NCBI RefSeq assembly: GCF_021234875.1
Contig: NZ_JAJQVM010000017.1
Location: 1 to 64,000 of the forward strand
Direction: 5' to 3'
DNA length: 64,000 bases
Source: Marinibactrum halimedae
Lineage (GTDB): Bacteria; Pseudomonadota; Gammaproteobacteria; Pseudomonadales; Cellvibrionaceae
Every line of letters starts with the position of its first letter. The stretch's first letter is position 1. Below are positions 27,529 through 37,831 of the stretch, piece after piece. A program made the translations under genes and the position numbers. Under the pieces are notes generated by a model that saw only the letters and a list, made by a program, of their open reading frames with translations, ran no database searches and was not told where the DNA came from.

Positions 27529-30216
27529 CTATCGTGCCAAATTTGCTGCCCGGGCGCTATAACCACGAATATTTTCGCTTAACACCCGTTGTAATTGGCC
27601 GCCACTGCCACCCAGCCCTCGTAATTCAATTTCGAAGAAGACGCCGTTATCAAACTCTAAATCTTCGTCGTCAATAATATTGACGAATTCATTGTCTAGC
27701 CATCGACGCCAGATGATTCGGCTTCTAAAGCAGCAACTGCCGTATTCGATGCCGCCAAAGCTATCGAGTTCCCGATCAAATGTGAAGTCATGAATATTCT
27801 TTAAAAACAGCGTCCATCGATCATTTAGAGGTAGTATGACGGAAATATCGCTTTGTTGGGTATGAGTTTGGGTGATTTCTCGGATAACGGCTCCGCTCTC
27901 ATCCCTTAACGGTTCATCAGTTTCTTCATCGGTAAGTATGGTAATGCGGTCATTCATGCGCTGGTAGTTGTAACCAACATTTATGGTTAGAAAGTCATCA
28001 TTTTGATAGCTGAATGAGACGGTTCCTCGTTCCATTAACTGCTCTTCCTCGTCATAGAGAGCGCTCCATGTAGAAGTAAAGTTGTCAGTAATGGAAAACG
28101 AGAGTTCGCCGGCAATTTCGGATTTTGTGTGGTTTTCGGGGGTATTTGAATTAAGCTGAACTCGGCGTTCTGATCCGTAATAGATTTGCCCGATGCTGGC
28201 TCTTAACCACTCGGCACCGGTTTCGGCATTCAGAAAGCGAGTGGTTAGCCCGACGGAGAGTCGGTTATCGTCGCCAACACGATCTCCACCGGAAAAGCGT
28301 TGGGGCTGGAATAGCTGATTGTAGCTGAAGGTAAGTTCTGCCGTATCAAAGTCAACGATTTGACCTCCGTCGGTAACACGTAGGAGATCCGATTGATCTT
28401 GGAAATCGCTGTAAAAGTAAAATAATTCGGGCTCGAAGGTTTGGATATAGCCTTGTGAGAACGCTGTACCTTCTCGCTCAAAAAACAATCCGGTGTGTAG
28501 GCTGCCTTGGGGAATGGTGTATTCCTGGTTGGTCTCTGCGGTCTCGCTGAGATTTTTCTCATCTAAGTCGAATTGGCGATGCTTTAAATACATACCCGGA
28601 GTGAAAAATCCCCAAACCCATTGGTTATCCCACAGCAGTTCATAGTTAAGGCTGCTGCGGTCGCCAATGACGATGTCTCGCCCGGGTGCATCAGGGTCTG
28701 TGACCCCAGAACGATCAAACTCGTCGCTGTGCTCAAATCGTACCCACTCGTGATCCAGTGTCAGTTGCCAATTGTCATCTAACGTGTAATTTCCCAATGC
28801 CGATAGTTTTGGTAGCTCTCGGTAAGGCTCGAAGATGTCGTACACCAGGGTTTGGTACCCCGTTGCGCTGGCTGAGAAATTCCAGTGGTCTACGCCTACT
28901 CCAACTTCCCCAAATTGGCGGAGGTGGGTTTGGCTGCTGACTTCAATACTGGTGTTGTCGAGCTCTCGAAAATATTCTTTATCACTGGCGCGGATAAAAT
29001 CAACACGTGAGTACCAATTAATGGGACTGTCGGCCGTAGCTCGTCCTTGCTGATTGATATCCAGTACCCAACGATCGGTTCCAATAAAGGGGTTGGGGTC
29101 GTCCTCTTCAATTACTCCAGCATCAACCAAGGCGTTGCTGTTTTCATTTGCGCCCTCGTCGTTGGGTAGATACGCCGCACTTACCTCAGTATAAAACTGT
29201 GTTGACATATGCCGTCCCAAGCCTTCGAGCATTTTGCCTCGGCCTCGAATGTAACGAGGGGTGAGAATCAAGTCGTAGTTCGGCGCCAAGTTGAAATAAT
29301 AAGGTAGTGATAAATCTAGCCCGCCACTTTCACTCTGCCGCAGAGTGGGGTAGAGGAAGCCAGAGAGTCGATCGTCTGTGACGGGAAAGGTGAGAAAGGG
29401 AGAGTATAGTATTGGGACGCCGTAGAGGCGCATTTTCACATCTTTGGCCACACCCCAAATGGATTCTTGAGTGACGCTCACAGATTCTGCATCCACAGAC
29501 CAGTCATTTCGTCCTGGGTCACAGCTAGTGAGATTAACACGGGATAAGTTTAAATTGGCATTACTGTGACGATAGGCTCGATCCGCTTGAGCCCGAAGTT
29601 GTGCTTCGTATAGGACGATTTCTGCATCCTGAACTTCAACGGTATTCAGTTGTGTTTTGACGTTTGCTCTATTGCTGCATATCCGTAAGCCGGGTTCTCG
29701 TAACAACACGTTGCCTTCTGCAATCGCTTCACCTGTAACGGTGTCGTAGGTCAGTCGGTCGGCTTCTACTTGTTGTGAGCCTCGTGTGAGTAGGACGTCT
29801 CCTTCGATGACGTACAGAGATTGGTCTTCAATACGAGAATGGTCAGCATCAATTTTTAATTCGGATTGATTTGGATCGAGATGAGCGTCTGAATCGGTTC
29901 GTTGAGGTTCTACGTACCGACCGCAACACCCTGGACGAAGCTTTTCTTTTTGCTCAGGAGAAAGTTCATCTACAGGAATCCAATCGATACGCTGTGTTTG
30001 AGAGCGAACAAAAGCTTCTGTACGTTGACGATCGGTCAGTGTTTCTTTCTCGTCTTCCTGAGCTGCGGTAAAAGGTGCAACACTGATGGCGCATAAAAAA
30101 CTGGTCGAAAAAGACAGAGCTCTATAGATAGGCGAGTAGGACTTCTTAGGCATTTTAAAGTGCAAGTAGAAAGAGTGGAGGAGAAAATGAGGCCGTTGTT
30201 TCAGTAATTTAGGCAT
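27529..30216 (-). CDS. lptD: LPS-assembly outer-membrane protein LptD
   Basis: 895 residues from ATG 30216; a second in-frame ATG at 30153 sits directly before the signal-like segment (ALSFSTSFLCAISVAPFTAAQ) and may be the real start. The OstA/LptA-like jellyroll follows (YVIEGDVLLTRGSQQVEADR), then the C-terminal beta-barrel rich in aromatic strands. Two cysteine pairs, C97/C98 and C828/C829, match the paired cysteines whose disulfides mature LptD. It inserts LPS into the outer leaflet with LptE. It is first in the operon, with a candidate sigmaE promoter upstream. Confidence 0.95.
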   Translation of the reverse strand: MPKLLKQRPHFLLHSFYLHFKMPKKSYSPIYRALSFSTSFLCAISVAPFTAAQEDEKETLTDRQRTEAFVRSQTQRIDWIPVDELSPEQKEKLRPGCCGRYVEPQRTDSDAHLDPNQSELKIDADHSRIEDQSLYVIEGDVLLTRGSQQVEADRLTYDTVTGEAIAEGNVLLREPGLRICSNRANVKTQLNTVEVQDAEIVLYEAQLRAQADRAYRHSNANLNLSRVNLTSCDPGRNDWSVDAESVSVTQESIWGVAKDVKMRLYGVPILYSPFLTFPVTDDRLSGFLYPTLRQSESGGLDLSLPYYFNLAPNYDLILTPRYIRGRGKMLEGLGRHMSTQFYTEVSAAYLPNDEGANENSNALVDAGVIEEDDPNPFIGTDRWVLDINQQGRATADSPINWYSRVDFIRASDKEYFRELDNTSIEVSSQTHLRQFGEVGVGVDHWNFSASATGYQTLVYDIFEPYRELPKLSALGNYTLDDNWQLTLDHEWVRFEHSDEFDRSGVTDPDAPGRDIVIGDRSSLNYELLWDNQWVWGFFTPGMYLKHRQFDLDEKNLSETAETNQEYTIPQGSLHTGLFFEREGTAFSQGYIQTFEPELFYFYSDFQDQSDLLRVTDGGQIVDFDTAELTFSYNQLFQPQRFSGGDRVGDDNRLSVGLTTRFLNAETGAEWLRASIGQIYYGSERRVQLNSNTPENHTKSEIAGELSFSITDNFTSTWSALYDEEEQLMERGTVSFSYQNDDFLTINVGYNYQRMNDRITILTDEETDEPLRDESGAVIREITQTHTQQSDISVILPLNDRWTLFLKNIHDFTFDRELDSFGGIEYGSCCFRSRIIWRRWLDNEFVNIIDDEDLEFDNGVFFEIELRGLGGSGGQLQRVLSENIRGYSARAANLAR

Positions 30217-30362
30217 GTTTAGAAGCTTTTGGGCGTGTGATTAGGACACAAAGTTCATCGTAAGGCGCGATTCTACGCGAATCAGTGCGCACAATAAATG
30301 CAGATTCATTCTCATCCGAGAAATCCTCGGAATTCTTCTTAAGTTGCTGATATTCTTTAATT

Positions 30363-30389
30363 TGTGAACTTTCGCAATTATCAAGTTCA
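30363..30389 (-). promoter_or_regulatory. Candidate sigmaE (RpoE) promoter of lptD
   Basis: Minus strand TGAACTT (30383-30389), 15 nt, TCACA (30363-30367), close to the sigmaE pattern GGAACTT-15/16-TCnnA. In E. coli lptD and surA belong to the sigmaE regulon, so the location fits. The -35 box forms part of a perfect 7-bp inverted repeat (TGAACTT...AAGTTCA) that also faces amgK. Confidence 0.4.
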
Positions 30390-30473
30390 TTGAATTGGAA
30401 ACATTACAAAAGGTGCCATTACAACAATCATTACAATAACCGTCATATAAAGTCTGAAAACACTGAGGTATCA

Positions 30474-31520
30474 ATGGAACAGTTTAAACGATGGATAAGT
30501 GCGCAATTAGAAACACTGGGTTGGGAACATACCCAACCACTTCAATTAAATTCGTTGTCCGGCGATGCTGGCTTCCGAGAGTATTTTAGAGTTAGCACCA
30601 CTCCTCCTTTACTTGCCGTAAAAGCGCCTGTAGAGACTGAGAACTCCCGGTCTTTTGTCTCTTTAGCGAAGCATTTACGTAAGAATGGCGTTCATGCTCC
30701 GCAGGTGGTTGGTGTTGATTATGATCAAGGGTGGTTGCTTGTCGAAGACTTCGGTGATGAGTTATTGCTCAGCGTGCTGGAGCGGGATCGAGAATCTGCG
30801 CAAGAGCAATATGGTGAAGCCTTAATGAGCTTATTGGCTCTGCAGCAGTGTGGACCTCTTGAGCCGCCTATTCCTATTTATGAACGAGAATTGTTGTGGC
30901 GAGAAATGGAATTGTTTCGTCAATGGTTTGTGATTTCTCTGCTGAATTACGAGCTGTCTTCTGATGAACACATATTGTTGGATGCGTTTTTTGAAAGCGT
31001 GATTGCTTCTGCCTTGTCTCAGCCACGAGTGCTCGTGCATCGTGATTTTCACAGCCGCAATTTGATTGTGAGAGGCAGCCAGTCACACGGTGTGATTGAT
31101 TTTCAAGATGCGGTATGGGGCCCCGTCACTTACGACTTAGTTTCTTTATTGCGGGATTGTTATATTCGATGGTCGCCGGAGCAGGTGCGTCGATGGGCTT
31201 GTGGTTACGCCAACATGGCTATTGAGGTGGGTGTCATGAAACCCGTCGTTCAGTCTACCTTCCAGCGTTGGTTTGATTTGATGGGGGTGCAGCGTCATAT
31301 CAAAGTATTGGGAATTTTTGCGCGCCTGTCATTACGTGATGGTAAACCTTCTTATCTTGATGATTTACCGTTGGTAACCCGTTATATCATGGAGGCGTGT
31401 GAACAGCATGAGGAATGCCGTCCATTTCTGACATGGTTTAAAGCAACAATACTACCGAAAATGACCGAACAGCCTTGGTACCAAGAAGTGAGTAAAGCCG
31501 GGGATTCGCCAACCCAATAA
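30474..31520 (+). CDS. amgK: N-acetylmuramate/N-acetylglucosamine kinase AmgK
   Basis: 348 residues from ATG 30474, preceded by TGAGGT; the frame is open 28 codons further up. It is an aminoglycoside-phosphotransferase-like kinase: LLVEDFGDELLL is the hinge, VLVHRDFHSRNLIV the catalytic loop with Asp, and GVIDFQDAVWGPVTYDL the metal-binding segment. AmgK phosphorylates MurNAc at C1 in the recycling route described in Pseudomonas that bypasses fosfomycin-sensitive synthesis. Its neighbours lptD (divergent) and murU are the same as in P. aeruginosa. Confidence 0.92.
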   Translation: MEQFKRWISAQLETLGWEHTQPLQLNSLSGDAGFREYFRVSTTPPLLAVKAPVETENSRSFVSLAKHLRKNGVHAPQVVGVDYDQGWLLVEDFGDELLLSVLERDRESAQEQYGEALMSLLALQQCGPLEPPIPIYERELLWREMELFRQWFVISLLNYELSSDEHILLDAFFESVIASALSQPRVLVHRDFHSRNLIVRGSQSHGVIDFQDAVWGPVTYDLVSLLRDCYIRWSPEQVRRWACGYANMAIEVGVMKPVVQSTFQRWFDLMGVQRHIKVLGIFARLSLRDGKPSYLDDLPLVTRYIMEACEQHEECRPFLTWFKATILPKMTEQPWYQEVSKAGDSPTQ

Positions 31521-31660
31521 CCAACTCAAAAATACGTATTTGACAGAGAGTCATTTGTTTAAAATACAAAGTCTCAAGTCATAGCGAGTTGTAATAGTGA
31601 GATAAAGTGGTGGGGCAGGAAAGAATTAAAAAGAATTAAAGAGGTGGGAGAGCATATCAA

Positions 31661-32449
31661 ATGGGGCAAGTGACCACGGCAATGTTGTTGGCGGCAGGTG
31701 AGGGTCGGCGGATGCGACCACTAACAGAGAATACGCCGAAACCATTATTAAAAGTAGGCGAGTACTCTCTCATCGAGCACCAATTATTCCGTTTGAAGCA
31801 GGCCGGTATCGAGAGTGTCGTGGTCAATATTGCTTACCTCGGTGATCAAATAAAATCGAGTTTGGGAGATGGTCGGCAGTATGGATTATCGATTATGTTT
31901 TCTGAAGAAAATGAGCCATTGGAAACCGGGGGAGGTATTTCTAAAGCGCTCCCTCTGTTGGAAAAATTCAGTAGTGACGGCCGGTTTGTGTTGGTGAATG
32001 CTGATATTTGGTCTGACTATCCTTTGCAATTGCTAACGCAGCGAGAGTTGCCTGAGGAAGTTTGTGGTCATTTGATTATGGTGCCTAATCCTGAACACAA
32101 TCAAACAGGGGATTTCTACGTTAACAGCGAAGGTTATTTAACTTGTCTGAATCACAAGTTACAGAATAATCGTACTGCACCAAATACCGGTGCTCCTTTA
32201 AGCACCCCAGATTTAGGGACATACAACTCAGGTACGTATAGCGGCCTTGCATTATTGAGAACACGGTTGATTTCAGAATACCCTGAACGTCGAGCGTATT
32301 TTGGATTGAGGGAGGTATTCGATTATTTTTTGGGTCGAAAACAACTGACGGCAGAAATGCATACTGGTGATTGGCGTGACATAGGGACACCCGAGAGGTT
32401 AGATCAGTTACGGCACGCTTACAGGTGTCAAAACCCTGTTATTGGGTAG
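31661..32449 (+). CDS. murU: N-acetylmuramate-1-phosphate uridylyltransferase MurU
   Basis: 262 residues, somewhat longer than the roughly 223 usual. Nucleotidyltransferase signature AMLLAAGEGRRMRPLTENTPKPLL, then ETGGGI and VNADIWSDYP. It turns MurNAc-1-phosphate made by AmgK into UDP-MurNAc. The extra length is a loop around residues 155-195 (LNHKLQNNRTAPNTGAPLST). It is 140 bp downstream of amgK. Confidence 0.92.
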   Translation: MGQVTTAMLLAAGEGRRMRPLTENTPKPLLKVGEYSLIEHQLFRLKQAGIESVVVNIAYLGDQIKSSLGDGRQYGLSIMFSEENEPLETGGGISKALPLLEKFSSDGRFVLVNADIWSDYPLQLLTQRELPEEVCGHLIMVPNPEHNQTGDFYVNSEGYLTCLNHKLQNNRTAPNTGAPLSTPDLGTYNSGTYSGLALLRTRLISEYPERRAYFGLREVFDYFLGRKQLTAEMHTGDWRDIGTPERLDQLRHAYRCQNPVIG

Positions 32450-32889
32450 TGGTAGTTACCTGCTACCGCCTAAATTTATTCAACAGGAAAGACATTTTTA
32501 GGCAATTAATGGCGTCTTAAGCGCTTTTCTACTTGGTTATTGATTGCGTGTAGCCCACGAAAAGTGATAACCTTTTCACATAAAATTATTAGGGTGTCTG
32601 TTCTATAATCATTTTGTCAGCTTCAAGTATTTCTGCGTATTTTTAATCCGATTTGCAATAGCCGTGAGTTTTCATTAGAGCATAATATATGCACCTCTAA
32701 TGTTCAAAATATTTACAATACTGGTCGATATCTAGAATTTATGGTGGGGCGAGTATGTATAGATTTAAAAGTCTTGCGTCAGTAAAATATTCTGTAAATT
32801 AAGGTGTTTTCAAATACAAGCCGGTGACGGAATACGGGTTGTCTGGATGCTATAACGTTGTTCGCCAAAACAGCAGGGAGCACAAAAAC
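32450..32889. other. murU-cytochrome spacer, no gene seen
   Basis: About 440 bp, AT-rich. It includes a perfect TATAAT at 32604-32609 but with no good -35 box 16-18 nt upstream. No terminator hairpin with a T-run follows murU. Confidence 0.4.
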
Positions 32890-34572
32890 ATGTCTTTATT
32901 CAAATCTATTGTAACTACACTTTTTGCATTCTTTCGTCGTTATCTTCCTTTTATTTTCAAATGCGTTTTTGGCATTGTCTTTATTGGTCTTGTGTTTGTG
33001 GGCGTGGTGAAAACCAATGGCCCTATGGCAAATGCTAATTATCAAGATTTATCTCAGGGCTGGTCTGCGGAAATCCGAGATGAAATGTTTCACCTTAGTT
33101 TCGGCTCTGCAATGATTCCTTATGATTGGTTTATGAATTTGCAAACCGCCGAGGGGAACCACTTTAGCAGTGACCAAAATTTATCTCGTTACGGTTTTAT
33201 TTTGTCAGAGTCTTCTGAGCATAATCCTGATGGATTGCCGGTAGGATTTGCCAAATATAGTGATGATCAAGGTCAAGAGTGGATGGGGTTAACGTGTGCG
33301 GCCTGTCATACGGGTGAGGTCACCTTCAAAAACAAGAGCCAAATTTTACCTGGAGGGGCTGCGCTACTTAATTACAGTTTATTTGAAGCAGAATTAAAAG
33401 CGGCGTTGGATGCAACGCTCTATAAGCCGGCTCTCACAAAAGCCATGTTTGAGCGTGTAGGTCAAAGATATGATAATTATGATGCTTTTTATAATGCCTT
33501 AAGGAAAGAACAGGCTTTTTTAGATAAGCGTCTTGCTGTGAATGCGACGAACATTGAATATGGTTATGGTCGGCTGGATGCGTTCGGTCAAATTTTCAAT
33601 GCAGTGGCAACGGAAGCGTTAGGTATTGATCGAAATCGTATTGAGCCAAATGCGCCGGTGAGCTTCCCTGTTTTTTGGAATGCGGCCCACTTAGACGTAG
33701 TTCAATGGAATGGTTCTGCACCGAATAAATTGATTGGATCTTTGGTTCAGAACGCAACAACCGTAATAGCCGTTTATGGCCGCATTGATTTGAATAATCA
33801 AAATTGGCTTGGCGGTTTTCAGTCTTCCGCACAAATCCGTAATTTAGGACGGTTACAAGGGGCTATTAAAAACTTGGAGTCCCCACTTTGGCCTGCTGAA
33901 ATGCTTGGCCCGATCAATATGGAGAAAGCGAATCGAGGCGAGGCTTTGTATGAGCGTCATTGTGTGGAGTGTCATGCGCTGATGCCAAAACCGGCGGCAT
34001 CCGTACAAACGGCTTTGATACCTCTTAAGGAAATTGGCACGGATCCGACTATGGCGATGAATTTTTCAGAGTCTGTTTCTGAATCCGGGGTGTTGGAAGG
34101 GAGTAAAGCATTTGGCATGCTAGGTGGGAAAATTTCGTCACAAGAGCCTACAATTTCGTTGGTTGCTCGTGCGGCGGTGGGCGAGTTATTGGAATCGCCG
34201 TTAGCCAGTGCGGCGGCGGCTGTTCTCAGTTATAGCAATGTATTTGCACCCTCCAAAGAAGAAGAAAAGAATTACAATCATTACAAAGCTCGCCCCTTGG
34301 ATGGTATTTGGGCGTCTTCTCCTTATTTGCATAATGGTTCAGTGCCTAATTTGTATGAAGTGTTATTACCGCAATCTGAGCGATCTCGCTCTTTTTATGT
34401 AGGTAGTCGAGAATATGATCCTGTTAATGTGGGTTATGTGACTGAGCAAACACCGTTCAGTTCTTTGATGGATACCTCGATTAAAGGAAATTGGAACACC
34501 GGCCATGAATACGGAATACATCTTTCTGAGAAAGAGCGTTGGGATTTGGTGGAATATTTAAAAACATTGTAG
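32890..34572 (+). CDS. RoxA-like dihaem cytochrome c, membrane anchored
   Basis: 560 residues from ATG 32890 (GGGAGC upstream; the frame is open for 22 codons more). One N-terminal membrane helix (residues 20-40) anchors a periplasmic domain with two haem motifs, CAACH at 136-140 and CVECH at 358-362. The C terminus has the strongly conserved segments GIWASSPYLHNGSVPNLYEVLLP, RSFYVGSREYDPVNVGY and GHEYGIHLSEKERWDLVEYL, known from the RoxA-like/MauG-related cytochromes often labelled dihaem cytochrome c peroxidase. RoxA itself cleaves rubber; the substrate here is unknown. It is a single gene with spacers on both sides. Confidence 0.82.
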   Translation: MSLFKSIVTTLFAFFRRYLPFIFKCVFGIVFIGLVFVGVVKTNGPMANANYQDLSQGWSAEIRDEMFHLSFGSAMIPYDWFMNLQTAEGNHFSSDQNLSRYGFILSESSEHNPDGLPVGFAKYSDDQGQEWMGLTCAACHTGEVTFKNKSQILPGGAALLNYSLFEAELKAALDATLYKPALTKAMFERVGQRYDNYDAFYNALRKEQAFLDKRLAVNATNIEYGYGRLDAFGQIFNAVATEALGIDRNRIEPNAPVSFPVFWNAAHLDVVQWNGSAPNKLIGSLVQNATTVIAVYGRIDLNNQNWLGGFQSSAQIRNLGRLQGAIKNLESPLWPAEMLGPINMEKANRGEALYERHCVECHALMPKPAASVQTALIPLKEIGTDPTMAMNFSESVSESGVLEGSKAFGMLGGKISSQEPTISLVARAAVGELLESPLASAAAAVLSYSNVFAPSKEEEKNYNHYKARPLDGIWASSPYLHNGSVPNLYEVLLPQSERSRSFYVGSREYDPVNVGYVTEQTPFSSLMDTSIKGNWNTGHEYGIHLSEKERWDLVEYLKTL

Positions 34573-35244
34573 TGATTTTGTGAGTGGTAGGTCAGTCAGC
34601 TTTAGGTTAAAAAACCTTTAGTACTCATGAGTACCTATCACTTATTTAATTCCCTTTATGTTTTATATTATTTATTTTCCCCTTTTTTGGCTGGTTTGAT
34701 TTTTGAGTTGATTTTTTCTTGGTGTGTTGATATTGCCGAAAAATAAGGTGATTTAGCCATTTTGTATGAATCAACTGTAAAAGTGATGTACTTTATTTGC
34801 CAACTGGCAAATTAGTTTTTAGATTTATTTTTAATAATTATTTTAAAATCTATGCTTTAATGTTTTAATTGAGAGTCTTGTTGGTTGCAATTTAAACATT
34901 GTTGCCATTTTACGTCGATATATCACCAAGGCGGTATAAGCATCAAATCCGTCTCCTCAAAAAGAGCATTGGAATAGCCAAACGCGCTCGTTAAAATTAA
35001 TTTGTGATCAAGTTACATAGAAAGTGCTGCCTCAGTTCACACGGGAATGGATAGGTCTGTTTCTGACTCTTTAGCGCTCCCCTCTTGATCAACCTATTAA
35101 AACTTATTTTTCCAATTTTTGATGGCGAGCTGCTGGTGACCACATGTCGCTGGCTACTTCGGTAGCGAGTGATTGTTGGTGCAGATAGTTGGTGCAGTAT
35201 TGACTGTTCGATGAGCTTGCACAGTAAATATCTTCTTATGTGGT
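34573..35244. other. AT-rich spacer between cytochrome and GGDEF-EAL genes
   Basis: About 670 bp without a credible gene. A small hairpin AGGTT-AAAA-AACCT (34604-34617) and a palindrome GTACTCATGAGTAC (34621-34634) follow the cytochrome gene. TTTGCC-AACT-GGCAAA (34796-34811) is followed by TTAGTTTTTAG and could be a weak rightward terminator or an operator. Confidence 0.5.
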
Positions 35245-37788
35245 GTGTTTGTGACGGCTGAATCGAGTAGTACAGGGGTATTCAAACCCGTAAATTTTAC
35301 TGCGTGGCATCGTAAGGCTTCGTCTAGGAAAACGTTGTGGATGCCTATTGTGGTGGGCTTTTCCATTTGTTTTCTTGTCGGTTTGATCGCTATTGGGCTT
35401 TTTCAACACAAGCATTTAAACCAATTGGTCGAACAACGGACACGAACGTTAGGTTCGCAAATTGATGCCCACATATACCATGAATATCAACATTTACTCC
35501 AGTTAGCCCGAGCCATTTCCTCTAGCGATGGTGCAGAAAAAGCCATGGTAAATGAGGATGTTGTTGGCTTAAAGAAAACGGCAGAAACGGCGTTACACTT
35601 TTTTGGATTGAATCAATCAAGATCCTTGAGCTTCTACAGTAATACTTATTCACTGCTGTTGAGTACGGCCCATAAAAGTCAGGCCGACTCGCAATTATCT
35701 TCTTTGCACGATATGAGTGGTGGGGAGTTAATCCGGTTGATGCAGCAGGCTGAGTTAGATTCATTGCCACAGAAAAATCTTATTCCTCAAAAAAGACTGG
35801 AGCATTCTATTGGGGGGAGTCGATACTCTGAAATTGAGATACAGGTGATTTTTCCTTGGGAGAGCCAAGGGGAGCTACTGGGTTTTGTAGTTGCTCAGCG
35901 TCCGATCGATTCTGTGCTTTCTGCAAACAGAGAAATGTTGTTCGCCAATACACATCCAAGTCTTGATGCAATGTACGTTATGGTCGATGGCAGTAACCCG
36001 AATTTTTATGACAAAGCCATTCAATCGGTTGTTTATTCATCAAAGCCTTTATTGCCAGAGCAAAATCTGCATTCGTTGTTTTTGACTGCTAACCCTATTG
36101 AATTTGAAAAAGATCAAAAGCAATTCATAACGACGACATTGCCTGTGGTTGGAAAAAATACCAACGAGCTTGGCCGATATGTTGCGATTTTTGATGTGAC
36201 AGATCAGCATCAAGGGTTTTTATGGCAGAAAGGTTTTTTTATTGCTGTGCTCGTGTTGATGGCCTTGGTGAAACTTTGGTTTGTGCAAAGGCGAATGCGC
36301 TTGATGGGGCGTCAGTTGGTTGATACTTCTCGTGAGCTAGAGCACGAAATTATTCGCCACAAGCGTTCCCAGTTACGGTTAGAGCAGCAGCGTTTCTTTG
36401 ACGATTTGACGGGCCTACCCAATCGTAAATGGTTATTGGAAAAGCTGCAGGATGTGACCGAAGACGTGGGAGATGCCGCTTCTCACAATATTGCGGTGAT
36501 GTTTGTGGATATTGATCGCTTTAAAGACATCAATGATAGTCAGGGACACGATTGCGGAGATCTTCTTATACAGGCGTTGGCTGAGCGGTTAACCGATACG
36601 TTACGCCAAGTAGACAGCATTACCCGATTTGGTGGCGATGAATTTGTCATTATCAGTAACAGCCTTAGCCCTTCTATTGCTCATGCTCGACTGGCGGCGG
36701 CCATGCTTGCTCAGAATATCATGGCGGCTACCTTGTCGCCGTTAGAGGTGGGTGATAAGACTTTCCGAGTATCGGTGAGTGTGGGAATCGCTATGTACCC
36801 ATCCGATGCCACTAACCCAGAAGATATTTTGAAATACGCAGATGCTGCGATGTATCAGGCGAAATTGGGCGGACGCAGTCGTTTTGCTTTCTTCGAGCCC
36901 CATATGCATAAGTCGCTCACAGAGCGTATGGTTTTGGAGGAAGAGTTAGCCGCTGCAGCAGGTAATAACCAACTGCACTTGCATTACCAACCGAAGTTTG
37001 ATGGTCAGAAAAAACTTCGAGGCGCGGAAGCATTATTACGCTGGCACCACCCTACATTAGGCTCTGTTTCACCTGAAATTTTCATTCCAGTAGCAGAAGA
37101 TAGCGGTATTATTGAAGAGCTTGGGCGATGGGTATTGTGGGAAGCGGTAGGGCAATGCAAATCATGGCAACGTATGGGAATGCTGCCCGAGGGCTTTCGT
37201 CTTGCTGTGAATGTTAGCCCTGAACAGTTTCGAGGGGAATTTTTTACTGACGAACTGCAAACCATCTTGCTGAGTCATGATCTCGATCCTAAGTATTTAA
37301 TTATTGAGATCACCGAAAGCTCATTATTGGAAGACTTTCAAGATGCGCGCTCTAAAATTCAAATCATGAAAGGGTGGGGGATCAAAGTCTCTATCGATGA
37401 CTTTGGTACAGGGTATTCGTCCTTAGCGTATTTGAATGAATTGGATGTGGATGAGTTAAAGATTGATCGATCTTTCATTCGATCAATTGAATCCAATGAG
37501 GACAGCCGTACCATTGTGGATGCACTTTTATCCTTGGCCAAGCACCTGAATATTCAAACGGTTGCAGAAGGCGTTGAAACTCAAGGTCAATGGGAGTATC
37601 TAACGAATACGCCCTGTGCACTTTTCCAAGGTTACTTTTTGGGGAAACCCGCCCCGGCAGAGCGCTGGTTTATACCCGGTGAGGATGTGGCTTTAAATTT
37701 GGCCTCGAACGATGGTGTCCTTTACGGTGATATGCGTTATGGCAGTGTTAGCTATGATGACAGGCCGAGTAGTTTGAAAATCACCTGA
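35245..37788 (+). CDS. Membrane GGDEF-EAL protein (cyclic di-GMP synthesis and/or breakdown)
   Basis: Up to 847 residues. The start is unsure: GTG 35245, GTG 35251 or ATG 35338 (just before the first helix). Two membrane helices (about residues 32-53 and 329-347) enclose a periplasmic sensor region of about 275 residues. The GGDEF domain is intact (RFGGDEF, Gly 463) and has the inhibitory site RQVD five residues before. The EAL domain starts GAEALLRWHHP (EAL at 595-597) and keeps ITESSLLED, SIDDFGTGYSSLAYL and AEGVET, so the phosphodiesterase looks active too. Which activity dominates cannot be told. Confidence 0.92.
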   Translation: MFVTAESSSTGVFKPVNFTAWHRKASSRKTLWMPIVVGFSICFLVGLIAIGLFQHKHLNQLVEQRTRTLGSQIDAHIYHEYQHLLQLARAISSSDGAEKAMVNEDVVGLKKTAETALHFFGLNQSRSLSFYSNTYSLLLSTAHKSQADSQLSSLHDMSGGELIRLMQQAELDSLPQKNLIPQKRLEHSIGGSRYSEIEIQVIFPWESQGELLGFVVAQRPIDSVLSANREMLFANTHPSLDAMYVMVDGSNPNFYDKAIQSVVYSSKPLLPEQNLHSLFLTANPIEFEKDQKQFITTTLPVVGKNTNELGRYVAIFDVTDQHQGFLWQKGFFIAVLVLMALVKLWFVQRRMRLMGRQLVDTSRELEHEIIRHKRSQLRLEQQRFFDDLTGLPNRKWLLEKLQDVTEDVGDAASHNIAVMFVDIDRFKDINDSQGHDCGDLLIQALAERLTDTLRQVDSITRFGGDEFVIISNSLSPSIAHARLAAAMLAQNIMAATLSPLEVGDKTFRVSVSVGIAMYPSDATNPEDILKYADAAMYQAKLGGRSRFAFFEPHMHKSLTERMVLEEELAAAAGNNQLHLHYQPKFDGQKKLRGAEALLRWHHPTLGSVSPEIFIPVAEDSGIIEELGRWVLWEAVGQCKSWQRMGMLPEGFRLAVNVSPEQFRGEFFTDELQTILLSHDLDPKYLIIEITESSLLEDFQDARSKIQIMKGWGIKVSIDDFGTGYSSLAYLNELDVDELKIDRSFIRSIESNEDSRTIVDALLSLAKHLNIQTVAEGVETQGQWEYLTNTPCALFQGYFLGKPAPAERWFIPGEDVALNLASNDGVLYGDMRYGSVSYDDRPSSLKIT

Positions 37789-37831
37789 GGTGTTTTAGTA
37801 CGATTAGTACGAGAGGCTAAGGTTTAAGCGC

